The notes below the pieces were generated by a model, which saw only the letters and a list, made by a program, of their open reading frames with translations, made no database searches and was not told where the DNA came from. Shown one piece after another: positions 1 through 8,353 of a stretch of 64,000 nucleotides of DNA (position 1 is the first letter of the stretch; each line of letters begins with the position of its first letter). The position numbers and the translations under genes are program-made. This DNA comes from Trinickia dabaoshanensis. Lineage in GTDB: Bacteria > Pseudomonadota > Gammaproteobacteria > Burkholderiales > Burkholderiaceae. Where the stretch lies: positions 38,055 through 102,054 of the forward strand of contig NZ_PNYA01000029.1 in the NCBI RefSeq assembly GCF_002879885.1. The letters are read 5' to 3'.

Positions 1-590
1 ACGTTCCAGTGCAGCGCAAGCGCAAGACCGGTTGCCACGACGATCGCAATGAGCGGCGACGGCACGGCGCGCACGAAGCGCGGACCGGCGACGACGACCG
101 CAAGCGCGATTGCGAAGAGCACGTAGACCTGCGGGGGCTTGCCTATGAGATGCGGCAGTTGCGCGCTAAAGATCAAGATCCCGAGCGCATTCACGAAGCC
201 GAGCATCACCGACCGCGGAATGAATCGCACGACGCGCGCGAGTCCCAGCACGCCGAACGCAATCTGAATCAGTCCAGCCAGCAACACGGCCGGCAGGATG
301 TACCCCGCCCCATGGGCATGCACCATCGGCCCCACGACGAGCGCGACCGATCCGGCCGCCGCCGTCACCATCGCCGGCCGGCCGCCGCACAACGATGTGA
401 CCACGAGCAGCACCACCGACGCGAACAGCGCCGAACGCGGATCGACGCCGGAAATAAAGGAAAAGGAGATGACCTCGGGAATCAGCGCAAGGCTCGTGAC
501 CACCCCGGCGAGGATTTCGCGCGTCGAATCGGAGCGCGAGAACGCCGACGCCCTAGGCGACGCCTCGATCTTGCTTTCTGCATTTGTCAT
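1..590 (-). CDS. SulP-family anion permease, N-terminal part (cut by window edge)
   Basis: I translated the minus strand from the ATG at 588-590. It stays open to the window edge for 196 codons, so only the N-terminal part is present. The start reads MTNAESKIEASPRASAF. It continues with EILAGVVTSLALIPEVISFS and a GVDPRSALFAS segment, then alternating hydrophobic helices including GGRPAMVTAAAGSVAL and RSVMLGFVNALGILIF. This is the pattern of the SulP (sulfate permease/SLC26) membrane domain, and any C-terminal STAS domain would lie outside. It is the last gene of the minus-strand sulfatase block, 82 bp below the formylglycine-generating enzyme, which suggests that it moves inorganic sulfate released by the sulfatase. 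Substrate is inferred; bicarbonate or another anion is possible. Confidence 0.8.
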   Translation of the reverse strand, partial: MTNAESKIEASPRASAFSRSDSTREILAGVVTSLALIPEVISFSFISGVDPRSALFASVVLLVVTSLCGGRPAMVTAAAGSVALVVGPMVHAHGAGYILPAVLLAGLIQIAFGVLGLARVVRFIPRSVMLGFVNALGILIFSAQLPHLIGKPPQVYVLFAIALAVVVAGPRFVRAVPSPLIAIVVATGLALALHWN

Positions 591-672
591 AACGGTACTC
601 GTATCGTTCCAAAACAAAAACTCAAAGGGCGGCAATGATGGCCGAGCTCCATTGCAAAGGCGCTGTTTCGCC

Positions 673-1665
673 TCACTCGCGCGCGACGCACCGGAAGCCG
701 ATATGACTCGTCGACGTATCGAGCGTCTGCCCCTGCCGCGCCGCGGGCCGATAGCGCAGGCAATAGCTCGGGGCGCAAAGATGCGAGCCGCCCTTCACGA
801 CATGGCGGACGTTCAAGCTGTCGGCGCCGCCGGACGGGATGCAGCACGACTTCGGCGGCTCGCTTCCAGCCGCACCCTCGCGTGCGCCGCCATAACGCGT
901 GGCGGTCCATTCCCAAACGTTGCCTGCCACGTCGTAGAGTCCATACCCGTTGGGGGGGAACGACTTTACCGGCGATGTGCGCTCGTAACCGTCGAGCGCC
1001 GTGTTCTGCCACGGAAACTCGCCTTGCCACGTATTCGCCATCTGAAGGCCGCCGGGGGCGAATTCGTCGCCCCACGAATAGATCGCGCCGTCGAGCCCCC
1101 CGCGGGCCGCGAATTCCCATTCGATTTCCGTCGGCAGCGCCTTGCCCGCCCACTCTGCATAGGCGCTTGCGTCGGCGAACGACACATGCACGACCGGATG
1201 ATCGCCGAGGCCCGTGAGGTCGCTCCCGGGCCCTTGTGGATGCCGCCAGTTCGCTCCGGGCACGTAGGCCCACCACTGGCGATAGTCCCCGAGCGCGACC
1301 CGCGACGGCGGCTGCGTGAACACGAGCGATCCCGGGCATAGCAGCGCCGGGGCGGCATCCGGATAGAGCTCGGGGTCGGGCTGCCGCTCGGCCAGCGTGA
1401 GAAACCCAGTGGCTTCGACGAACGCGGCAAATTGCGCGTTCGTGACCGGATGCACATCGATCCAAAAGTTCGGTGCCGTGGCGCGCCGCGCCGGACGTTC
1501 CTCGCGATAAAAGTCGTTCGAACCCATCGTGAATTCGCCGCCCGCAATGCGTACCATGTCGCCGGTACGCGCGGAGGGCATCAAGGGGGCTTGTGCCGCC
1601 GTCTTCGTGGAAGAACAGCAGCATGCACGCTTCGCGGGCTGTGCGTCCGTCATCGGCGCGTCCAT
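673..1665 (-). CDS. Formylglycine-generating enzyme (sulfatase-activating, SUMF1/FGE family)
   Basis: This 330-residue protein belongs to the FGE/SUMF1 family, which oxidises the active-site cysteine of type I sulfatases to formylglycine using oxygen and copper. The family start IAGGEFTMGS is at about residue 40. DVAGNVWEW is at about 245. The decisive C-terminal motif KGGSHLCAPSYCLRYR carries the two redox cysteines, C297 and C302, spaced as in genuine FGEs, so this is not merely one of the many FGE-like domains without them. The gene starts 4 bp after the sulfatase stop, an arrangement typical of an enzyme and its activator. An ATG four codons in (1653) is an alternative start. The N-terminus holds an unusual ACCCSS run, which could bind metal. 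Confidence 0.93.
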   Translation of the reverse strand: MDAPMTDAQPAKRACCCSSTKTAAQAPLMPSARTGDMVRIAGGEFTMGSNDFYREERPARRATAPNFWIDVHPVTNAQFAAFVEATGFLTLAERQPDPELYPDAAPALLCPGSLVFTQPPSRVALGDYRQWWAYVPGANWRHPQGPGSDLTGLGDHPVVHVSFADASAYAEWAGKALPTEIEWEFAARGGLDGAIYSWGDEFAPGGLQMANTWQGEFPWQNTALDGYERTSPVKSFPPNGYGLYDVAGNVWEWTATRYGGAREGAAGSEPPKSCCIPSGGADSLNVRHVVKGGSHLCAPSYCLRYRPAARQGQTLDTSTSHIGFRCVARE

Positions 1666-1669
1666 GGCG

Positions 1670-3037
1670 TTACGCGTTGAAGACCGACTTCGGCACGAAC
1701 TCCAACGCGGAGCCCGGCGGAATCAACTCTTCCTGCTTCACGCTATCTTCGAACTCCCGCACGACGCGGTGCGCGTGTTGCATGACCCACCAGCGCACAT
1801 AGCGCTGATTGACCGCCTCGCGCTCTTTCGGGTCCTCCTGCAGGTGCGTAATGCGCGCAAAGCCCAGCGGCAGTTCGGGATCGTGGAAATGCTGCTGACG
1901 TTTGAAGTTGATCTTGAAATCCTTCCACTTCACGGCGTGCAGTTCGTCCTTGAGCCACACCATGCACGATTCGCGGTTCGACGTCGGCTGTTCGCCGAGG
2001 AAGAACCCGGTCTGGTCCTTGCCGTCGATCAAGCGGTCCTTCGGCGTGTCGCTGCCGGCGAACTTGAGCAGCGTCGTGAACAAATCGGTGACGTGCACCA
2101 TCTCGTTGCTCTCCACGCCGGCAGGAATGCGTCCCGGCCAACGCGCGAGCAGCGGCGTACGGATCCCGCCCTCCGCCGAGCTGAAGTACGAACCATCGAA
2201 GAAGCCACCCGTACCCCGTCCGGCCAGATGGTCTTCGGCCCCGTTGTCGCCGCACAGAATGACGATGGTGTCTTGCGCTACGCCCAGTCGGTCGAGTTCG
2301 TCGAGCAATACGCCGAAGTCATGGTCGAGCATCAAAAGACAATCGCCCCACTCGCCGTTCGTGCTCTTGCCGACGAATTCGTCGCGCGGCGACATCGGAA
2401 AGTGCATCAACGAGTGATTGAAGTACAGAAAGAACGGCTCGTCGTTCTTGACGCAGCGCTGCATGAAGTCGATGCCGCGCTTCTGGTACTCCAGATCGCA
2501 GGTTTTCTTCGTCTCCATCGTCAGTTGCTCGTCGAGCAGCGGCCTCGCACCTTTGCCTTTGAATCCCTCGTGCATATGCGAGTAACCGTCGCGCTCGGGA
2601 ACGTAATGCGGGTCTTCAAGCCACATGCATTCGTCATAAGTGCGCAACGGGCCGTACCATTCGTCGAAGCCGTGATCGGTCGGAAAGCGCCCGTCCTCCG
2701 CGCCGATGTGCCATTTGCCGAGACAAGAGGATTTGTAGCCGCCTTGCGCCAGCAATTCCGCAATGGTGATCTCCCATGTCACGAGACCGCCGCCGTTGCC
2801 GCCGAGCGCGATCGTATGATTGCCGGAACGAATCGGGTAACGGCCCGTCATCAAAGCGGAGCGCGTGGGCGTGCATTGCGGCTCGACCACGTAGTGCGTG
2901 AGCTTGGTGCCTTCCTTGCAGAACGCGTCGATGCGCTTGGTATCGGCGCCGCGCAGCTTGCCGCCGCCGTAGCAGCCGAGTTCGCCCATGCCCAAGTTGT
3001 CGACGTGGAAGAACAGGATGTTCGGTTTCTTGCTCAT
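1670..3037 (-). CDS. Type I (formylglycine) sulfatase
   Basis: A 455-residue sulfatase of the alkaline-phosphatase superfamily. The catalytic signature C-x-P-x-R appears as CTPTRSALMTGRYPIRSG, with C55 the residue converted to formylglycine, followed by the family TGRYP-type block. The N-terminal metal-binding loop reads HVDNLGMGELGCYGGG: the usual second aspartate of the DDxG motif is Asn14. Later family blocks CGDNGAE and GGIRTPLLARWPGRIP are present. There is no signal peptide, so it should act in the cytoplasm on imported esters. A GGAG box lies 7 bases before the ATG. It is followed directly by its likely activator and preceded by a sulfonate/sulfate-ester type importer. The substrate cannot be told from sequence. 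Confidence 0.92.
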   Translation of the reverse strand: MSKKPNILFFHVDNLGMGELGCYGGGKLRGADTKRIDAFCKEGTKLTHYVVEPQCTPTRSALMTGRYPIRSGNHTIALGGNGGGLVTWEITIAELLAQGGYKSSCLGKWHIGAEDGRFPTDHGFDEWYGPLRTYDECMWLEDPHYVPERDGYSHMHEGFKGKGARPLLDEQLTMETKKTCDLEYQKRGIDFMQRCVKNDEPFFLYFNHSLMHFPMSPRDEFVGKSTNGEWGDCLLMLDHDFGVLLDELDRLGVAQDTIVILCGDNGAEDHLAGRGTGGFFDGSYFSSAEGGIRTPLLARWPGRIPAGVESNEMVHVTDLFTTLLKFAGSDTPKDRLIDGKDQTGFFLGEQPTSNRESCMVWLKDELHAVKWKDFKINFKRQQHFHDPELPLGFARITHLQEDPKEREAVNQRYVRWWVMQHAHRVVREFEDSVKQEELIPPGSALEFVPKSVFNA

Positions 3038-3120
3038 TGCAAAACTCCATCGGATCGAGAACGTTATCCCCCGCTCTCGGTTAGGGACGCGCAGGCGCGT
3101 TATGTCGTGGTGTTTCTTTG

Positions 3121-3148
3121 CTGATTGCTGATTGCCGATTGCCGATTA
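3121..3148. repeat. Four imperfect 7-bp tandem repeats (CTGATTG/CCGATTR)
   Basis: The gap between the ATPase stop (3169) and the sulfatase start (3037) holds four head-to-tail heptamers, two of CTGATTG followed by CCGATTG and CCGATTA. They lie in the 131-bp spacer transcribed between the two genes, so they may be a length-variable leader. No function is known to me. Confidence 0.7.
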
Positions 3149-3168
3149 CCGCTTGGCTTTTGGTGGAC

Positions 3169-4029
3169 TCATAGCAACTCCTCCACGCCGTTCGGGCCCA
3201 TTTCCATGCTGAAGCCCTCCGTGCCTCCCGAACCGAGTTCGGATCCCATCGCTGCGAGCGATTCCTCGCGGATGAGCCCTTTGAGGCGATGGACCAGATC
3301 GGCGAACTCGGGCGATTCGAACATTGCCGCCGTTCTCGGCCGAGGCAGAGGGACGCGTATCTCCGCTTTGATGCGCCCGGGCCGCGCCGTCATGACGTAA
3401 ATGCGGTCGGAAAGAAAGACGGCTTCCTCGATGTCGTGCGTAATGAACAGCACCGAAAGGCGAAACCGCTGCCACATGTTCGTCAGAATTTCCTGCATGA
3501 CGGCGCGCGTTTGCGTATCGAGCGCGCCGAACGGCTCGTCCATCAGCAACACCTGCGGATTGGCCGCCAGCGCCCGCACGATGCCGATGCGCTGCTTCAT
3601 CCCGCCCGACAACTGGTCCGGGTAGTGGTTCTCGAAGGCCAGCAGGCCCGCCAGGCCGAGCAGCGTCCGCGCATTGCCCTCACGCTTCGCACGCGAAACG
3701 CCGGCCATCTTCAAACCGAACTCGACGTTCTCGCGCACCCGCAGCCACGGAAAGAGCGAATACTGCTGAAACACGACGCCGCGTTCGGCACCGGGTTTTT
3801 TGATCGGTACGCCGTCCAGCGTGCTTATGCCGCGCGTCGGCTTCGTAAAGCCGGCGACGATGCTCAGCAAGGAAGACTTGCCGCACCCCGAAGGGCCGAT
3901 CAGCGATACGAATTCGTTCGGCTCGACCGTCAGCGAGACATCGTTCACCGCCTCCGTGCGGGCATCGCCCGCGCCGAATACGACGCCGATGTTGCGGCAA
4001 TCGATTCGCCCTTTGTTGGTATGGGTCAT
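3169..4029 (-). CDS. ABC importer ATPase, SsuB/TauB/AtsC type
   Basis: The nucleotide-binding subunit of an aliphatic-sulfonate/taurine/sulfate-ester type importer, 286 residues. Visible motifs in order are Walker A GPSGCGKSS, Q-loop VFQQYSLFPW, ABC signature LSGGMKQR, Walker B VLLMDEPFGALD and H-loop FITHDIEEA. I use the ATG at 4027-4029 because it overlaps the permease stop as ATGA; the reading frame is open for 49 codons upstream, but that stretch lies inside the permease gene and has no family similarity. The last 25 or so residues (GSELGSGGTEGFSMEMGP) extend past the usual end. It forms a unit with the permease and binding protein immediately upstream. Confidence 0.93.
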   Translation of the reverse strand: MTHTNKGRIDCRNIGVVFGAGDARTEAVNDVSLTVEPNEFVSLIGPSGCGKSSLLSIVAGFTKPTRGISTLDGVPIKKPGAERGVVFQQYSLFPWLRVRENVEFGLKMAGVSRAKREGNARTLLGLAGLLAFENHYPDQLSGGMKQRIGIVRALAANPQVLLMDEPFGALDTQTRAVMQEILTNMWQRFRLSVLFITHDIEEAVFLSDRIYVMTARPGRIKAEIRVPLPRPRTAAMFESPEFADLVHRLKGLIREESLAAMGSELGSGGTEGFSMEMGPNGVEELL

Positions 4030-4928
4030 TTGCGCGCTCCGTTGACGTAGGCGAGCCATGGCATCGACAACCGGCCCGCCACCCGAATCGCGCCGCTGCA
4101 CAGCAGACCCAGCGCACCGATGGTGATCATGCCGAGCACGATGGCCGGGTAGTTCACGAGCGAATACGCTTCCCACGTGTAATAGCCCACGCCGTACTGC
4201 CCCGAGATCATTTCCGCCGCGATGAGCGACACCCAGGCAACGCCCATCCCCACCGCCAGGCCGGTGAAGATGTTAGGCAACACGCCGGGCAAGATCACAT
4301 GCCAAAACAGCTGCGCCTCACTGGCCCCGAGGCAGCGTCCCGCGCGCAGCAGCACGCCGTCGAGCGATTGAACGCCGTCCACCGTGTTGAGCAAGATCGG
4401 GTAGAACGCGCCGATGAAGGTGATGAACACGATGGACGACTCCGTCGTCGGCCATAGCATGATCGACAGCGGTACCCAGGCAATGGCCGGAATGGGCCGC
4501 AAGACCTCGATGGCCGGCATCAAGAGTTGATTGACGATGCGGTAACGCCCTATCACGAGCCCCATCGCGACGCCGGATGCGAGCGCAACCAGGAACCCGA
4601 GAAAGATGCGTCGCAAACTATTGACGATGTTCGCGGCGAACGCGTCCGAGCCGGCGACTTGCACCGCCGTATGAAACACCTCCATCGGTGTGGGCACGCT
4701 CTGGAATCGGATATAGAACTGCACCCGGTAGCGCGTACCCAAGTACCACAGCAGCAACGGCACACCGATCGACACCACCGTGAAGGCCAATCGGATGCCG
4801 AGGCGCCGCACGCCGTCGAGCGGCACCACTGCCGGCTGGCGGCGCTTACGTGGCGCACGAGCGCTCTCGCTCTGACCGGACGGCGCCGGCGTGCCGCGCT
4901 TGATTTCCATTTCGAGGGAGCGCTCCAT
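4026..4928 (-). CDS. ABC importer permease, SsuC/TauC/AtsB type
   Basis: A 300-residue inner-membrane permease of the nitrate/sulfonate/taurine import family. After a 40-residue charged N-terminus it has about six hydrophobic segments. The cytoplasmic EAA loop, which contacts the ATPase, reads AGRCLGASEAQLFWHVILPGVLPNIFTG in this region, with the conserved glycine. The stop overlaps the ATPase start by 4 bp, and the start lies 1 bp from the binding-protein stop, so the three genes are co-translated. Gene order (binding protein, permease, ATPase, sulfatase) resembles atsRBC of Pseudomonas, where arylsulfate esters are imported. Taurine or alkanesulfonate is the alternative substrate class, but the sulfatase next door favours esters. 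Confidence 0.9.
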   Translation of the reverse strand: MERSLEMEIKRGTPAPSGQSESARAPRKRRQPAVVPLDGVRRLGIRLAFTVVSIGVPLLLWYLGTRYRVQFYIRFQSVPTPMEVFHTAVQVAGSDAFAANIVNSLRRIFLGFLVALASGVAMGLVIGRYRIVNQLLMPAIEVLRPIPAIAWVPLSIMLWPTTESSIVFITFIGAFYPILLNTVDGVQSLDGVLLRAGRCLGASEAQLFWHVILPGVLPNIFTGLAVGMGVAWVSLIAAEMISGQYGVGYYTWEAYSLVNYPAIVLGMITIGALGLLCSGAIRVAGRLSMPWLAYVNGARK

Positions 4929-4929
4929 G

Positions 4930-6372
4930 TCACTTCCCTCCCTTGCCGACGGCGCTCAACGCCTGCGTATAGGTCACCACTTTCCCGCCGGACGCCTTCG
5001 CGACCGCGTCCGCGTCGCGTTTCAGTAGGAACGGCTCCAAATCGACCTTGTTGCCCGCGCCATCGGCTACCGTGAAGAACGCGTCGTTCGCGAAAACCTT
5101 GATGCCGAGCTTCTTGTCCATCAGATAAACCGCGTCGAGCTTCTTGCCCTCGGCGCGGTACTGATTGACGCCTTCGAGGGTGCATGCGGCCGAACTGAAC
5201 GAGACGACGCTGCCGCCGTCGACCCAAATCTGGCCCGCACGGGACGGATCGTCGATGGGGGCGTTGCACAGGGTGTCCTCGCCCTCGATTCGGTAGTTGG
5301 AAAAGCTTGCGAGTTGAGCGTCGTAGTCTCGGCCCGACTGTTTGAACGCCGCCCGGACGAACGAATCGTTGACCCACTTGTCGACGTCGAGGTCTTTGAT
5401 CATGTTCAGCTTCTTGAGCACGCCGTAGTCGGTTTTCAAGGCGGCGATCCAGCGCGGCTTGATCGTCGGATCGAGCGTGTCGATGCCGTCCGGGCCTAGA
5501 AAAATGTAGGCCACTTCCTTATCGATCTTCGTCCATTCTTGGATTTTCTCCGCGGCCCGCACCGGGTCTTGCCGCACCCAGTCATTGGCGGCCATCAAAG
5601 CCTCGATATAGGCAGTCACGATCTCGGGATACTTTTCTCCGAAATCCTTTCGGACCACCACCCCATGGAATGTCGGCACATTCGTTTGCGCACCGTCGAA
5701 GATCTTCCGCGCATAGCCCCTGAAAGGCAGCAACTCGGCGAACGGTACGAAATCCGCGTGGGCATCGATCCGCTTTTCTTCAATGCTCGTACTCCCGACC
5801 TCGGGCGATTGATTCGTCAAGGAGAAGTAGTCGCTCGGCAAATGACGGCTTTGCAGCGCGGCGAGCAACATGCCATGCGCCGCGGACCCGAACGGCACCG
5901 ATACGCGCTGGCCCTTCAGATCCTTTAGATCGTAGTAAGGCGAGTCCTTCGGCACGACGATGCCGTTTCCACTTCCGTGCGCGTTATAGGCGATCACTGC
6001 GACGAGTTCGCTGTCGTTGTTCGTCGCATGTCCCGTCGCGCCGTTCACGAGCAGCGGGTAATCGCCCATCATGCCGATCTGCAGCTTTCCCGCGATCATG
6101 CCGTTGGTGATCGGCGGCCCGGACGTCGCGTTTTGCCAAGTCACGTGATAGGTGACGTCTTTATATTTGCCCGTATGCGGCAGAAATTTGTCGAGCAGGT
6201 TCAGCTTCTTGATGACGATCCCGCCCGTTACGGTATTCGTCGTCGTGTCTTGCGTGCCGATGCCGATGTCGATGGTTTCCGCGTGGGCCGTATTCCCGAT
6301 CGTCTGCAAGCAGCCGAGGGCGACGAATGATGCACCCAACAACGCGTGGCCTACCAAAGCTCTGATTCGCAT
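4930..6372 (-). CDS. Periplasmic binding protein for sulfonate/sulfate-ester import, with C-terminal NosL-like extension
   Basis: A 480-residue exported binding protein. Residues 1-31 form a signal peptide ending AHA. Residues 32 to about 350 show the SsuA/TauA/NMT1-like fold pattern, including LQIGMMGDYPLLVNG, LKDLKGQRVSVPFGSAAHGMLLAAL and an IDAHADFVPF block. Family members are usually near 320-340 residues. Here an extra domain starts at about residue 367, with a CNAP motif, WVDGGSVVSFSSAAC, YLMDKKLGIKVFANDAFFTVADG and a closing SGGKVVTYTQAL. That layout resembles NosL, a small periplasmic copper-binding protein. The NosL reading is an inference from motif order. Weak AGGG ribosome site 9 bases before the ATG. 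It is first in the importer operon. Confidence 0.85.
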   Translation of the reverse strand: MRIRALVGHALLGASFVALGCLQTIGNTAHAETIDIGIGTQDTTTNTVTGGIVIKKLNLLDKFLPHTGKYKDVTYHVTWQNATSGPPITNGMIAGKLQIGMMGDYPLLVNGATGHATNNDSELVAVIAYNAHGSGNGIVVPKDSPYYDLKDLKGQRVSVPFGSAAHGMLLAALQSRHLPSDYFSLTNQSPEVGSTSIEEKRIDAHADFVPFAELLPFRGYARKIFDGAQTNVPTFHGVVVRKDFGEKYPEIVTAYIEALMAANDWVRQDPVRAAEKIQEWTKIDKEVAYIFLGPDGIDTLDPTIKPRWIAALKTDYGVLKKLNMIKDLDVDKWVNDSFVRAAFKQSGRDYDAQLASFSNYRIEGEDTLCNAPIDDPSRAGQIWVDGGSVVSFSSAACTLEGVNQYRAEGKKLDAVYLMDKKLGIKVFANDAFFTVADGAGNKVDLEPFLLKRDADAVAKASGGKVVTYTQALSAVGKGGK

Positions 6373-6480
6373 GATGTAACCCTAAGATGAGTGGCATGAA
6401 ACGGTTCGCTGATCCGCCCATGTCAGACCATGACAATCTGGACGCCGAACCGGCACCCGCGTTTGCTCCAGAAGGGACCG

Positions 6481-7278
6481 TCAACGCTTGGCAGCAACCG
6501 CCTGCCTCGCGACACGGACCTTGAACTGGAAAGCGTCTCCTCGGTAATACAGCTCTTCGTATTCGATAGGCGCACCGGCGCTCGTATGGATCACCCGCTC
6601 GATAAACAGCACGGGGGAGCCCTCGTCCACCGCGAGCGCGTCGCGCAATTCTTCTGTCGCGGGTGTCGCACACATGCGCAAGTCGGCGTGACCCAGCGCA
6701 ATCTGCAAGTCGTTTTCGAGCACGGCGAACACGTCGCGATTGGCGAGATCGGCTCTCGCGACACGCACGCCGATCGCCGAAGGCAGGTACGAGACGTCGA
6801 GCGATATCGGCGCCCGATTCAAGAACCGCAAACGCTTGAGTTCGGTAACGCGATCGCCGCTCTCGATCCGATCCCGCACGTGCTTGGGCGGGGCAATCGT
6901 TCGCACCGAAAGCACTTTCGAATGGGCCTCGTAGCCCATTTCCCGCATCGCGCTGCCGAAACCCTGCAAACTGCCGAGGTCCTGAAACGCACGGGGACGA
7001 GACACGAAAGTCCCCTTGCCGTGAATGCGGAAGATCAGCCCTTCGCTTTGCAGATTTCCCAATGCCTGCCGCACCGTGATGCGGCTCACGTCGAACGCGC
7101 TCATCAGTTCGCTCTCGGAAGGCATCTGCTGATTCGGGCGGTAGACGTGCTGCAAGATGCGTCCACGCAAAATCTCGGCGATCTGCGAATAGAGCGGACT
7201 CGGTCCACCGAGCGCAGTTGGCGTCGCACACTCGGGGGCCTCGTTGGCCGCAGGTAAGGAGAGATCGGCTAGATGCAT
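6481..7278 (-). CDS. GntR/HutC-family transcriptional regulator (paralogue of the one at 8465)
   Basis: A 265-residue regulator. The N-terminal winged helix (about 28-95) reads PLYSQIAEILRGRI, MPSESELMSAFDVSRITVRQAL and EGLIFRIHGKGTFVS, the classic GntR pattern. The C-terminal UTRA ligand domain includes GFGSAMREMGYE and PIEYEELYYRGDAFQF. It shares the phrases HGKG(T/S)FVS, SLQGF and FLNR with the GntR at 8465-9247, so the two are paralogues. It lies 108 bp upstream of the importer operon and in the same direction. A 14-bp site lies 15-28 bp before its start codon, suggesting autoregulation. UTRA domains often bind sugars or small organic ligands; a sulfated or sulfonated effector is plausible but unproven. 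Confidence 0.9.
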   Translation of the reverse strand: MHLADLSLPAANEAPECATPTALGGPSPLYSQIAEILRGRILQHVYRPNQQMPSESELMSAFDVSRITVRQALGNLQSEGLIFRIHGKGTFVSRPRAFQDLGSLQGFGSAMREMGYEAHSKVLSVRTIAPPKHVRDRIESGDRVTELKRLRFLNRAPISLDVSYLPSAIGVRVARADLANRDVFAVLENDLQIALGHADLRMCATPATEELRDALAVDEGSPVLFIERVIHTSAGAPIEYEELYYRGDAFQFKVRVARQAVAAKR

Positions 7279-7292
7279 GGCAGTAGATATAA

Positions 7293-7306
7293 CTCGTCAT
7301 TACAAG
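7293..7306 (+). promoter_or_regulatory. GntR operator candidate 1 (CTCGTCATTACAAG)
   Basis: An imperfect inverted repeat just upstream of the GntR gene at 6481-7278, touching a TTATAT hexamer on the minus strand. It matches two other sites at 8144 and 8354 in 13 of 14 positions around the core CTCGTCATNACA, which makes chance unlikely. HutC-type regulators bind sites of this general shape. Confidence 0.6.
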
Positions 7307-7460
7307 TTGTGCTCTTTAAGGCAAGAGGTGTGCCATGCGTTTTTTGGTCTAAACCGTCGTTTTTTCGCTGTTTTTTACGTTCCGTTCGCCTCATCGCCGC
7401 ACTTGGCTGCGGCGCATGGTGCAAAATCGGTTACGCGTGGTGCATGCGATCGCTCTGTTG

Positions 7461-8081
7461 TCAGAGCGAGCACAACCAGGGCAACGTATCGAATCGGATC
7501 AGCACCGACAGGCCGATTGCCGTCGTCATCAACGGCGAGGTCCGCGCCGCGATGGTTCGCAGCCGGATGAACGCGCCGCTCGAACGCGCCGTCGCATAGG
7601 CGGTGAGGCACAACCCCGCGGTCAATACGGCGAATACGCACCCCGTGAAGATCGCGTCGAACAGCGTGCGGCCCATCAGTACGCTCGCGTAGACGAAAAT
7701 GTTGTCCACCGCACCCGACGTGGCGACGGCGCATACCGTCGCCGCACGCCCGAACCTGCGATGTGCCGATCGCGGCGGCGGCGCCAAGACCGCATCCGTT
7801 GCGCCGGCCTCTTTGCGCCATTGCGCGATACGCACGAGGCCCGCGGCGAGAGGCACGATGCCGACGAGACCGATGAGCGGCCCAGCCGTTAGCCGGCCCG
7901 ATTGCGCGATCGCGATCGAGATCGCCAACTGTACGGTCACGCTCGCGAACTGGCCCGCGACGACTTCTGCCGGTCGGTATCTCGGGTGGCTAACGAAGCC
8001 GAGCAGCAGTACGTAGCCGTCGACGTTGGTCGATGCGTACGCCAGCACGGCGGGAACGATCAAAGCGGGGAATGCGTCCAA
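7461..8081 (-). CDS. CadD-like / LysE-superfamily small membrane transporter
   Basis: A 206-residue membrane protein with about six hydrophobic segments. It opens with VPAVLAYASTNVDGYVLLLGFVSHPRY, the pattern of the cadmium-resistance CadD family (part of the LysE-like exporter superfamily), where an early Asn-Asp-type loop follows a short first helix. A second related segment, VCAVATSGAVDNIFVYASVLMG, lies at about 115-140, giving the internal repeat expected in this superfamily. A hydrophilic linker with APPPRSAHRRFGR separates the halves. Shared 14-bp operator-like sites on both sides connect it with the two GntR genes. Export of cadmium is the family label only; here the substrate is unknown. 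Confidence 0.65.
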   Translation of the reverse strand: MDAFPALIVPAVLAYASTNVDGYVLLLGFVSHPRYRPAEVVAGQFASVTVQLAISIAIAQSGRLTAGPLIGLVGIVPLAAGLVRIAQWRKEAGATDAVLAPPPRSAHRRFGRAATVCAVATSGAVDNIFVYASVLMGRTLFDAIFTGCVFAVLTAGLCLTAYATARSSGAFIRLRTIAARTSPLMTTAIGLSVLIRFDTLPWLCSL

Positions 8082-8143
8082 CTAGGCCTCCGTCTCGTTG
8101 CATGGCACGCGCTTGTCAATCCCTGCGTGCAGCATATCGCCAA

Positions 8144-8157
8144 CTCGTCATGACAAG
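8144..8157 (+). promoter_or_regulatory. GntR operator candidate 2 (CTCGTCATGACAAG)
   Basis: Nearly perfect inverted repeat, CTCGTCA facing TGACAAG, 62 bp upstream of the CadD-like gene start. It differs from site 1 at a single position. Its placement suggests that a GntR protein controls the CadD-like gene. Confidence 0.6.
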
Positions 8158-8353
8158 ATATAACGTGTTTTGCTATGCAAAGAAGATGCCATCTGGAAAG
8201 AAGCGCACCGGTGGGAATATGAGCGGGATGCGGGGAGACAAGCCGGTGCGACGCGGCCACAACCTGGTGCGCTTCGTATCCTTGGCGGTGCACTGCGACC
8301 TGCATCCGGGCTGGGTCCAAGGCGCAATTCGGCGGACGATCAACATGCCATCT

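Noticed and set aside
1529..3124. A 531-codon open frame on the plus strand opposite the sulfatase
   Set aside because: It is antisense to a gene with clear sulfatase motifs, is rich in Arg/His/Val typical of shadow frames in GC-rich DNA and has no ribosome site.
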